The position numbers were made by a program, and so were the translations under genes. From positions 550,397 to 614,396 of the forward strand of contig NC_079901.1 in assembly GCF_024868665.1 (NCBI RefSeq): DNA of 64,000 nt, written 5' to 3'. Positions 1 to 10,906 of the stretch are shown piece after piece (positions within the stretch are counted from its first letter, which is position 1; each line of letters opens with the position of its first letter). Under the pieces are notes generated by a model. It ran no database searches and was not told the origin of the DNA. It worked only from the letters and a program-made list of their open reading frames with translations. The stretch comes from Triplophysa rosa. Its lineage: Eukaryota > Chordata > Actinopteri > Cypriniformes > Nemacheilidae.

Positions 1-2639
1 GCATATGATACGCATGTGTTTTGCGTGCACTTTTTATGTACATACCAACTTAACCCACACCGTCTTAACCAACGGGGTAATCATATGCACGTAAAAAGTA
101 ATGAATGCGTATAAATAGCAAGCCAAATACAAACATAAACTCTTACTATAGATAGGCAGTACTAGTAGATCGGGTAGGATATTTAAATAATTAAATTAAT
201 ATTATAAATGTATGACTAGTCCACTGATTCCAGGCCACCTGGAATTGTCCCCGTGCTCCATGTCCGTTCCAGGGCTGATAGTGGTGAGCTAAGCTGCCAG
301 TACAAGAAACAATACTTTTTTTCTTGATGATGCATAAGAGGAGATCTATGAGATCAAATAAATTCACTTAATCGAGCAGATGAGTGGACTGTGCTGCAAA
401 CATATAAAAAGTATCTGTATTTCTTGCTTTGGTCTTCGTCAGAAGCGACTTGCACCACCTGCTGGTGAAGCGGTCAGGCAGCAGGTAGAGATCAAGCATT
501 GGCGGAATCGGCGCTCTATTGCTTCTCCTGGGATTCCCGGATGTGAAACTTTGAATTTCAAGTCGAATTTGAACCACTGAATTTGTGGAAGCGAATTTTT
601 AAACCGAAATAATATGGACTGAAAATTGTCTGTTGAATATTAAAGGTTGTATTTTACAACAAGTTGAATTTTTTAACGAAATTTAAAAGGTGAATTTTGA
701 TTATTGAATTTTTAAACGGTGAAACTGTGTGTGAAATTTTTTGCACTGTTAATACAATGCATCTTTTTTTCAGTTAGTGCCATTCAGCACGTCTTTTTGC
801 TTCAAACACATTTGTCTCTATTTTACTTCCATATTCATTTCAAATAGAATACATTTGGAAAGAAAAGGTAAATCATTTTCCACCTCATTCATTCCTTTTG
901 TGCAGTTTGACTGCACATCAATACAGTTTTTCTGTGTCTTAGTGTATATATTCATGACCGCGTCATCATGAGATTTTATGGTTTTTATTATCACTGTGTT
1001 TTCTCATGGTGTTCTTACAGTGTCTGGCGATGAAAACCAGCTTTAGATGGAACAAAACTCACATTATTTTCTGTCTCATGATCAAACCTCTCTCATGACA
1101 ACTCTTCAAACCATAAAGTTTTGACATGTCTTTCTGCACTTTTACTGCGATGTTCATTGACTGACACAGACAGATCTCTCTTTTTCACTGTGTGTGTCCG
1201 AGGCTGTGGATTTGTTGTCTTCTGTGTGTCGGATGAAATTGTTGTATTTTTAGAAATAAATAAAACAATTGTTCTACCTTAAGCTTTTTCCTATTCATTT
1301 CCTATTACTGGTCATTTCTTTGTGCCGTCTGTTGCTGTTTACTACCGCTTGCAATCACTGAATGAAGCCAGATTTGATTTATTTTATTAAATTTGCCAAT
1401 CCAGCAAAAGTCTCTAATCTTAAAGCATGCTTATAGAGTAAATGATTTTTATTCAGTATTACCAAGCAGTCAAAATGGACCCAACGAGCTTATGAGGGTC
1501 AAAGTAAACGAGTTTAGGGCGAGAGAGGAGGGAATGAACAGAGACTGTGCATGTGTGGGTGGGCACTGCTTCTTCACCCACTGCTACATAATGACTCACT
1601 TTTAGTCAAGGTAGAAACTACAGTCCTCCACACAGATGTTAAAGATATCCCCATTACTCTTGCTTGCTCTCTCTGTCTGCCCGACTACTCTTTTGTCATG
1701 AAGACCAGTTTTGCAGGATGCGCTTTCAGTTTCTCTTCAATTTTTAAAGATCCTCTGAGGACAACAGAAAAAGAGCCATTTGAAAAGGCTTTTAATGGAA
1801 AAGAGAAATGAGGTGCACTCTCCAAAGGTTTAAATGACTCAGCTGAAAGCAAAACTCTCCTTAAATTTCTTGTTCTAAAAGCCCATCCACTCCGAGTAGA
1901 GCATCGTGTCGTGTGCTTTATATAAGGCATCATGCCGGCAACATTGACCCAAATGTTGTTGAATGATGAAGAAATGACATTCTTCTCGTATTGGCAACAT
2001 CGTCCTGGTTTGTTAATTACAAGTTGGCGCCTGTTGGCATGAAACTGTCAGAAAGCAGTTTGCCTAAATCTTTGGGAGGGCATGTGTGCTCGACGGACGT
2101 CAGATGTGGCCCATTCTCCGGGGGGCTCGCCTCTGTCCCACCTGTCTCGATGGCTCTGTGTCTCCTCTGAGTGTGATGTCTCCGCCAGCCAGCAGGCAGT
2201 CCTGCGTTTGTTTGCGAGGCTCCGTAGGGAGTGCTGCTTTGTGGCCTTCAGAAATTAGCACAAGTCAAATCACATTAATTAATTTCTAACTCACGCGATC
2301 AGCTGAGAAGTCACGTCAAATTAAACTTCAAATTAGTGCTAATGTCTCCCAGGAGAGCCTGCAGGAGAGAGCTTCGGCTGTGTCAGGGATGGAACTCACC
2401 CTGTGGCTCATCGGTTGACTTTTGACATTGCTTCTCTCTTTCATTTAAACTTTTGGGTTCTTTTACACACCAGTTCCTTATGACACTTAGTAAGACAATC
2501 ATTCTAAGCATATGAAGATGAGAAAAAGTGCAGGAGGAGGCATACAATAGTGCAAAGCAATAATCCGATAAATGAGCCACGCCTAATGCAAACTAACACG
2601 ACACACCGACAAAAGATGGAAAATTACATTTGACCAATG
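1..2639. other. intronic or upstream sequence, no gene recognised
   Basis: A/T-rich sequence with short ORFs that resemble nothing I know. A run of near-repeated ttgaattttt words at about 545-745 looks like old simple or transposon sequence. I found nothing like the N-terminal reelin exons. Confidence 0.5.
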
Positions 2640-2922
2640 TTGTCACGGTTAGCTTCAAATGATAAAAGGTTTAAACAGGTTTCCATAAGCAAAAGGATCT
2701 TTAAAAATGCAAACTCTGGTTATCCACATACACAAACAATACCAGACAACAAAATGAATCAAAAGGAGGAAGTTAAATACACCGGGTAAATGATACACAG
2801 GCGATAACTCATTAAACTGGAACAGTGGAAAACAGGTGTGACATGGCTGACGGCTCCAAAGGATTGTGGGAGCTAGAGTCCGGGTAGTGGGTGCAGGCAG
2901 GGTAACAGACGGGATCGTGACA
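2640..2922. mobile_element. candidate short element with tgtcacg/cgtgaca ends
   Basis: The stretch begins ttgtcacgg and ends cgtgaca, and is flanked by caatg at 2635-2639 and 2923-2927. The same terminal heptamer bounds the LTR-like element at 53894-54497. It could be a short LTR-like remnant or a TIR element; no coding capacity is recognised. Confidence 0.35.
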
Positions 2923-3089
2923 CAATGACAGCAGAACAAAAGAATGATGAGAACCATGCGTACCCGGTTTCTCCTCTGCAGAACACCAGCCCTCCAGGAC
3001 CGACTTTGGACACCCCTGAACTGGTGGCACACAATATGAAGTGACTTCCTTCCCGCAGGACACAGGGAGACTCTAAAGGCAGTCCAGAA

Positions 3090-4139
3090 GGGTGCAGGGC
3101 CAAGGCCTTAAGGGTGGTTTATGGTTCGGCATCAGACCTACACCATAGGCAACTAATAGTTTTTATTTATACTTCTGCATCGTTGTCCACGTAGACAGGC
3201 AATGACCAGTCATCGTCAGTGTCCATAGGCATTTTGCTTGTGTAAGTTAACCAAGACAAGAGCCAAAGAAAAAACTTTTCGTGTACATTGATGGGTTCGA
3301 GCAGACCAATCACAGCACTAGAGGTCCGCGTCGAATTGATGCATTGTTACATTTTTGGAGAGGTGCGCATCAGGCTATTATGGCGTAGGGTACCATCTCT
3401 GCATAGCCTACGGCATAGCTCCGACACAGAAGGAAAATTTGGGCTTTAGTGGTACAGGGGACCTAAAGAGGCAAGTAGATATGATTTCGTAGGGTCTTTA
3501 TAAAAGTCTCTTACATTCTCTGGTGTACATGTTTATGCGTGGTAGCAGCTCGTAGGGAGAACGTTTGCAGCACGCGCACATTGTCCTTTCACATCACACA
3601 CAACCAAACACAGAGCAGGTTTCATTCCAGGATCGTTTTACTGTCTAACGCTTGCTAAAACTTACAAAGGGGCTCTGTATATGGTTTGCAGGTGATCTTA
3701 TTCTAGCTGTCTACATAGAAACCAACTGCAGTTTGAAACAGCTTACCGGATGACTCAAACTGGCTGTGTGTTTTCTGATCACGTTTTCTTAACTCGCAGA
3801 CTAGCCAGAAACCTAACAAATGCAAAAAAGGTGAACATTTCATCAAATATTCACATTTATTTTATGGATAAACCCCTTGACATGCACCATCTCGTTTTTC
3901 AAGGGGGTCCTGGTACATAGGTGTCTCAAAACAAAACATGTAACAAAACAAAACAAAATAAACAACAACAAACAACCCATTCACTACAACACCAAACATA
4001 CCACTACATGGAATAATTCAAATACAATAGACAAGGTACAATTAACAAATAACTAACAGACTAATAGAGTAAATAATTGTAAAACATTATATCATTTAAA
4101 ACTGTTACAATGTGTTTCAAAATAAAGAAACTAGCCATT
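3090..4139. other. intronic sequence with repeat-like segments
   Basis: At about 3110-3470 there are paired words such as cctacaccataggc and gcctacggcatagc that look like a degraded foldback MITE. 3840-4139 is A/T- and A-rich and may be the 3' untranslated tail of the minus-strand LINE remnant just downstream. Confidence 0.4.
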
Positions 4140-4327
4140 TTTAAACATGAAATGAAGTCAAAGAGCGCATATGTATTGGTAAATTATTCCAATCGTCACG
4201 AGCCTTGAAATTAAAAGCTTTCATCCCAAAATCTTTTCTGATTAGGGGAGTAGAAGAAAAATACTGAGAAGATACTGATATTGTGAGGTGTATGGCATCA
4301 AATACTGTTGGAGATAGCAGGGATAAT

Positions 4328-5475
4328 TAAAGGAATAGTTCACCCCCCAAAAATTATTCTGTCACCATTTACTCACCCTGGAGTCGTTCCAAACCTGTAT
4401 AAATGTCTGTGTTCGGTTGAACACAAAGAAAGATATTTGGAAGAATATTAGCAATTTTCCGTTCCGGGAAATTGTTTTTTAAAATGTTTTGTTCTTTTGA
4501 AAACAGTATGAGATATTTTGAAGAATTTAGGAATGCAAACAGTTTCAGGGCAGCTTTGACTACCATTTTAAAGGCGCGATAACATGCTATGTCATGCATT
4601 CTGACTTCTTTACAGTGTTGAACATGCAAGATTCTCATGCTTAACATGGTCAACTTTTCAAAAAACGAGTTGGACGTATGGCGTAGTATTGCTGTCCTTG
4701 ATACACTCCCCCAGCACTACAACTTGTTTCGGAAAGTTTTTTTAAAAGTCTGGATCCTGGTTTCGTAACAGGGATCTTATATCTTATTTTATTGGGCAAT
4801 TCTCCCAGAAGAGCACGACGAGGCAAAAGAAAGAGCCCACCCACGTGCCAACCGACGAGCGAGTCCCGCTTACCATCAAGGTTGTCTGCGCTGTGTCAAG
4901 ATTGGCTGCGCTGTGAGCCTGCAGCTGTAGCTTGTTACTATTGCGATAATGTGAAGTTTAGGTGTGTCTGTTTGTTCACTGCATTTCAGTGATGGATGTT
5001 ATATAAACGGTGGATATAACGCTGGATTTGGAGATGGTTTGAAACTGATAGATGGCGCGGTAAGTCAAATTAAGGCATATGTTTGTTCTTTGTTGGCAAT
5101 CATTGTGTACGTGCATAACATAAAAAACCACCGAGGGATTAATGCGATGATGTATTGTGTGCTCGTCCTGTAGTTCCATCCCACTGCCTACCTCCAGCAG
5201 CTCATGTTTTTCTGGAAATAATTGTACAGCTGTATCTCTCTTTTATAAATGTGATCAAACTAAATACTCTTCGAAGATACAAAGTATGCAATACTACTGT
5301 ATATGTACTCAAGATTAATATGAGATTGGCAGAAACTGAGTGTGTTACCCAATCTTTGACTTTTCCCACTATGGTAATCAATGATGTCCCAGAACTGAAA
5401 ATTGCTAATATTCTTCATCTGTGTTCAGCAGAACAAAGAAATGTATACAGGTTTGGAACAACTTGAGGGTAGTAA
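4328..5475. mobile_element. foldback element inserted in the LINE remnant
   Basis: The left arm (about 4328-4455, starting taaaggaatagttcacccc) is complementary to the right arm (about 5390-5475), including a perfect 18-base match around aaaattgctaatattctt. A similar element occurs at 53003-53275. The right arm is cut short before its expected terminal bases. The centre, about 4640-5380, is unrelated sequence with no recognised gene, perhaps a further insertion. Confidence 0.6.
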
Positions 5476-6377
5476 TCCAATAACAAATCTGCACACATTA
5501 TTATAAGCAGTAGTAAGAGACAAAAGATTAGTTTTAGATGTATTCTGATAAACTATATCTGCATAATCAAACAATGGTAATATCAGTTGAAGAGCAAGTT
5601 TTTTATGAACAGTGAATGTAAAACAATGTTTAGACTGAAATAATATACTATTAGCGAATTTTATTTCACGAAGTAAATAATCAATTATGTGGTTTGAAAG
5701 TTAATTCAGGATCCAACCACAATCTCAAATATTTAATTTGATATACTCTACCTATTTTTGTGCCATCATTACACATTACATTCAGATTATGATATTTTAA
5801 TTTGAGCATATTCCTTGTGCCAAAGACCATGAGATGGGATTTAGTTTTGTTTGGTAAAAGTTTATTACATTTAAGCCAGTTCTCCAAAATATTAAAATCA
5901 AATTGGAGAATATTGGGGCAAGTCTGGATTTGACGTATAAATCAGCGTATTGATGAACAGAAGAGTGTGCCAAAATCAAAGGAAGGTCATTAATAAAAAT
6001 AGAAAAAAGAAGAGGACCCAATGTGGTGCCCTGGAGTACACCTCTTTCTTGAATAAACCAATCAGAGTGATTCCCTTGTATAGCCACACATTGTTTTCTA
6101 TTATGTAAATAAGAATTGAATCATAATAAAACCTTGCAGGAAAACCCGACTGAGTAAAGCTTATCTAATAATAAATAATGATCCACTATGGTCAAAAGCC
6201 TTTTTAGGTCAATAAAAATGGCCCCAGTGAAATCACCATTGTCAAATGCTGAGAATATATCATTGGTCAATTTCAAAAGAGTACTTGTTGCTGAATAATT
6301 TGATCTAAACCCTGACTGGAAAGGTGATAAAACATTATTATTTTTTAAAATATGTGAATAACTGTTTATAAATTAAT

Positions 6378-6593
6378 GGTAACACTTTATTTTACAGTGC
6401 CCTTGTTACACATGTTACAAGTATTTACTATAGTATTTACTATAAATTATGCATAATTACATGTAACTAACCCTGAACCAAACCCTAATCCTAACCCTAA
6501 CCCTATAGTAAGTACATGAAGTTACTTTTTATTACTCAGTACTTAAATGTATAATTACACTGTAACACGGGCACTGTAAAATAAAGTGTAACC
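6378..6593. mobile_element. MITE with 8-bp target-site duplication (hAT-like)
   Basis: Inverted termini ggtaacactttattttacag and its near complement, ending aataaagtgtaacc, enclose 216 bp. The flanks are identical octamers aaattaat at 6370-6377 and 6594-6601. Eight-base duplications fit hAT-type transposition. The centre contains a few ccctaa units. It interrupts a LINE reverse-transcriptase reading. Confidence 0.8.
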
Positions 6594-6720
6594 AAATTAA
6601 TTTCTCAAATATTTTAGCAATAACACTAATTATTGAAATAGGTCTATCATTTTGTGGATCAAGAATATCAGATGTCCCCTTTAAATCATTGACCTTGCCG
6701 GGGAACATTTTCTAAGAGTT

Positions 6721-8616
6721 TAACAAAACCATATTGTTTTAAAATGTATACATGTGAGTAATTGAACTCATTTACTCGGCAAAGAAAGTGTGATCTAATT
6801 TATTTAGTCCATATTCTCTTTAATCAGATGCGTATGTGTCAGCTTTATTAGATGTGTGGTCATGACTGCACTCTCTGTTTAATGATTCATTATTTGATTA
6901 ATTTCTGTTGAAATTAATCTTCAGATGTACTGTGAAAATGTACCATGCCATTCAGACTATCCAGCTAAAAGGCCAGATTCAGACGCATCACCAAACAATG
7001 TTAACGTAAAGAGAAAGCATGATGAATATGATCATTCCTAGAGTGAGATGAACTGATCATAAGAGAAAAAGTACAATCAAATATGTCTATGATGTGTTTT
7101 CATCCAGGTGGTGGTTGAGGAGATTCCCCCTTCCATGTAAAGCGCTTTGAGTGCCCAGAAAGCGCTATAGAAAATGTAACAAATTATTTTCTAGAAATAC
7201 TGTGTTGATGTATGAAAGGACGACGTATTGATGTTTTGTGTAATGATCTAAGGACCGTAAGGATCAAATTTAAGCTTCCTAGTGAAGCTCGATTTAATGT
7301 TGAAAATCTCTCTTTTGATCAACTCTCTCAGGTGACTACTGGTTAACATCGGAGCAGGGTCGTCATCTTTACCCTGCAACAATTATCAATCCTTTCCAAA
7401 GGCATCTACAGTAGTCAAGCGTAAAATATCGTGTAACGAATAAAAGCTATGTATGATTATAAACATCCCCCAGGTGGTCGAATTGTCTTCTGGCCAATAA
7501 TTCTCTGCTCATTGTCTCGGTCTCTCCCGTTGGCCACGGGCACCCTGCATCTCAGAATCGGGCACACAGCTTCTTCTTGGCAACACAAAGAGCACTTCTG
7601 TCATCGGCGTGACAATAAGAGCATACAATGATTGGCATATTATGAAATGGACCAATGGCAATGCAGGAAAGTGTTGCCAAGTGATGAAAATGCTTTTGGA
7701 CCTCTAGTTTCTGCACTGACCCCGGCTGCAAGTTGACCCCAGGTCAGTTTCTCAGGGGAACAAAGCAGCTTTTGGGCACATTCAATACTTCCACATGTCA
7801 ACGACAACAGCATTATTTGTTATAGCACTTTATCAAACACGCTTTCTTTTTCCGCTTGTTTTTTATTTCACATTGTTTAATAAGAGTTCTCTCTTAACGA
7901 TGGCTGAACCAGCCATTCACAAACTGTGTGTTTGATTGATAAATATTCATACCCTGCTGTTTCATTATGGCCTGTTAAGACGGATGATGAGACGGTACTG
8001 TCAGAGAAAGAGAAGTGACCACGTGGGCGGTGGACAGACAGAACAGAACAGAAAGAAACTTTCCCGTCTACTCGTGTCCCCTAACCCTCTTTTGTATTTT
8101 TAGTATTAGTACAGCTTTTGGGGGGTACTACCCATCTGTTGTTGTAAAGTGCTAATGAAACGTCATCAGCTGTAGTGCCCTCATTACATCTACATTTATT
8201 TGCCAGAGGCTTTCATCCGAAGCGACTTGCAGTGCATTTTAGTCAGTACGTGTCTTATCAGAATGAATGGCACAGTTGACAGTAAGCAGTCGGTTCGATG
8301 GCATTGATGTGTGTGTTGAGCTGAAATGATAAATGTGCATATTAATGTGTGCCAGTCTGTGCCCATCTGCTCTGTGCCATATCCTCTCATTTACAGCCAT
8401 GTGCACAGGAAATGTCTTATGAGCCTATAGAATGAAGTTCAAAATCGATGTCAGACATTTCTTTCAGCTGAAGTGCGGGTGGGCCGTGGGAGTTCACTGT
8501 CATTAATCATGAGAGACGGCTCTCTGGTCAAATATCTGCATGTGAAAGAACATTGTTCATAGCTTTGCTTAGACTGGTGCCATTATTTCAGTGCTACACG
8601 AGATGTTTACTATGAA
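6721..8616. other. intronic sequence without recognised gene
   Basis: Contains short common fish repeat words, such as gtaaagcgctttgagtgccc near 7137 and a segment around 8185-8245 reading atttgccagaggctttcatc. No ORF is recognisable. Confidence 0.45.
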
Positions 8617-8740
8617 AGTGTGTCAAGTCAAGTTTATTTTTATGGCGCGTTTTCCAATTTGTATCGTATCAAAGCAGCTGTACAGGAAAGATGTCAAACA
8701 GCACGTTAAACAAGTAAGTGATAATGTACGGGCAGCCGTT
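8617..8740 (-). mobile_element. short 3' end fragment of an L2-like LINE
   Basis: The segment agtcaagtttatttttatgg followed by caaagcagctgtacagg resembles the 3' end of the L2-like LINE near 9955-10010 (tttatttatatagcgc, caaagcagctgcac). This is the usual result of 5'-truncated insertion. Confidence 0.5.
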
Positions 8741-8769
8741 TGTTATCGTAGAAATAACCCTGCCAGTGT

Positions 8770-9199
8770 GATCAGGGCGTGAAGCGGAGGGTCTTGTTTC
8801 TCACTGAAGGGGCGATAACAGCCGGCCGCTTATTACACAGACTAAAACAACACTTGACATAAACTAGAACTACACAACTTGACTTATACTGGACTTTACC
8901 CGATTTAATCCAAAGAGTTTGAGATGACGGAACGTCATACACAAAGCAAAATGAACCAGCACGCGACCGAAAACACAGGGGCATTAAATAGGGGATAAAA
9001 TCAAGAGGGAACAGGTGCGGGGCATTAAATCATTACAGTCAATAATGAGGAAACGAGAGGGCGGGGACAAAGACGAGACCGGAGAACACATGGCACGCCT
9101 AAACAAACAATGCCATGTGTCTCACACAAACCACGTGGGGCTGTCATGACCCTGCCACAAGACTAGAAAGTATGACAAGGTGAGGCAGGATCATGACAA
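8770..9199 (-). mobile_element. LTR-like element, minus strand, related to 53894-54497
   Basis: Read on the minus strand it starts tgtcatgatcctgcc at 9199 and shares blocks such as catgtgtt, gtctcgtct and ctcgtttcctc in the same order with the plus-strand element at 53894-54497. A short inverted repeat (tgtcatgaccctgcc near 9140, ggcaggatcatgaca near 9185) lies at the start. No coding sequence is seen. Confidence 0.5.
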
Positions 9200-9347
9200 C
9201 CGTGTGTTATTAGTTTTAAGCGGTTGTTATCTGGGAATAACGAACCTGCAAATGTCGCGACTGGCCAATCAGAATCAAGCATTGAGAACAAATTGAGATA
9301 TAGCTTAATAAAGAATATAAAATATAGAAAAGCAACGAAAAACAAAA

Positions 9348-9350
<3 letters not shown>

Positions 9351-9439
<89 letters not shown>

Positions 9440-9453
9440 NNNNCACAACAGGC

Positions 9454-9544
<91 letters not shown>
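9351..9544. repeat. CA microsatellite containing an assembly gap
   Basis: Two (CA)n runs, 9351-9439 and about 9456-9544, are separated by four undetermined bases (9440-9443) and the words cacaacagg and caa. The true repeat length is unknown. Confidence 0.98.
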
Positions 9545-9546
<2 letters not shown>

Positions 9547-9949
9547 ATATAGGCGTTATACTATAAAAGCATTACTGGGAAAAAGTAGTTTGGTGTCTAT
9601 TTGATTTCAGTCAGACTATATTATGTTAAAAATGATAATCAAATAAAAATCATCAATGAAATGCTGCTACAACCACGTTCATCATCCAATAACAAGAAAT
9701 GTAGCATGTATGAACATTTATTTATATGAAAACATTTCATTCCAAACGATGCTTGCTTAGAATCCTTGAGGGAATCCTTCTTCATGGTTTATTCCTGAGG
9801 TCTAGTCTATTATAAGGTGTCTTTCTTTTCTTCAGTCAGGACCACACTGATGGGATGATGAAATGATTCAAGCATTATCACGTGCTGCTGAAAGTGCTCT
9901 AGTGTGGGAAGAAAAGAAGACAGACATCACTTTAGTTTATACTACATTA
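9545..9949. other. intronic sequence, nothing recognised
   Basis: About 400 bp of A/T-rich sequence between the CA microsatellite and the 3' tail of the L2-like LINE. I see no ORF or repeat in it. Confidence 0.4.
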
Positions 9950-10079
9950 CTCAACTCAACTTTATTTATATAGCGCTTTTACAATTTTCATTGTTACAAA
10001 GCAGCTGCACATGAGACACATTGACTACAAGCAAAACAATCAAAGTTGTACCTGCAAAAACAAGAAAAGGTTAAAAACA

Positions 10080-10270
10080 CAGAAGACAGACATACCCACA
10101 CACAAAACACTCCACACAACACGCACACGCACACGCACCAACACACACAGACACAGAGACACACACACACACACGGATGCGCATGCACACACACACACAC
10201 ACAACACACACACACACACACACACACGTACGTACACAGACAAGTACGCACACACACACACACACACGCT
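10080..10270. repeat. imperfect CA microsatellite within the LINE 3' region
   Basis: Interrupted (CA)n with cg and ga variants inside the 3' untranslated part of the L2-like LINE. ORFs through it (poly Cys-Val or Thr-His) are artefacts of the repeat. Confidence 0.9.
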
Positions 10271-10906
10271 CAGTGAGAGCACACATTTAGGATAAAGGAG
10301 AGAGAAGCACAGGTCAAATAAAACAGACTATAAATTCCTATATGCAATATTAATTAAGTAAAACTTTAAAATTCTAAAGCAGCCCCCCCGGTCAGGCAGA
10401 TAGTGCAAAAACAGTATGCAAACGGTGGCGAGGAACCCAAAACTCTAATCGAGAAAAAAAACCTCATGAGAACCCAGGCCCAACCAGGGGATTCCAGTTC
10501 CCCTCTGGCAAAAGCTGCTGCCTCTGCACAAGCTCCAGAGAACTTGCACAACAAGACTAAATAAAATAAATAAACTTAATAGTAAAATAAATTATAGTTT
10601 AAGATTATCATTAATAATCTAATAGCATTTGAAATTTTGTGGTGAAGACATGTCAAGAGACCGCGTCCTTCTTTATCCAGCTCTATCATCTCAGCTCTTG
10701 TCAGGTCCCCACTTCCCATTCTCCGCTCTACCATCAGGTCAGGCCACGAACTGCATCCTGCTCGCTGTGGTAACCTTGGAACAATGAGACAAGACTGGCT
10801 GAGAGTAGAGTACTGTTCTGTACTCTTTGATGCAACAAGTACATCAGTTGTGTTTTTGGTTCCGGTTGATCTAACTAATGCTGCCTAAGCCCTCAGAGGA
10901 TTTATA

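Larger units (their letters stand above)
4140..6720 (-). mobile_element. non-LTR retrotransposon (LINE) remnant split by two younger insertions
   Basis: On the minus strand, reverse-transcriptase fragments read in order RPISIISVIAKIFEKL (about 6594-6690), FQSGFRSNYSATSTLLKLTN and FIDLKKAFD (about 6180-6320), GVLQGTTLGPLLFSIFINDL (about 5980-6050) and NWLKCNKLLPNKTKSHLMVF (about 5820-5885). The C-terminal part with DDWNNLP continues at 4140-4250. The gaps between fragments are filled by a foldback element (4328-5475) and a MITE (6378-6593). Several frameshifts and stops are present, so it is an old dead copy. Confidence 0.75.

Noticed and set aside
6475..6510. ccctaa telomere-like repeats
   Set aside because: Only a few imperfect units inside a MITE; not an interstitial telomere array. 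A shorter case at about 61132 was also dismissed.
9163..9604. ORFs of 79 to 126 residues made of Cys-Val or Thr-His repeats
   Set aside because: They are translations of the CA microsatellite and run through undetermined bases.
9994..10295. ORFs of 71 to 94 residues in the second CA tract
   Set aside because: Again microsatellite artefacts within the LINE 3' region.
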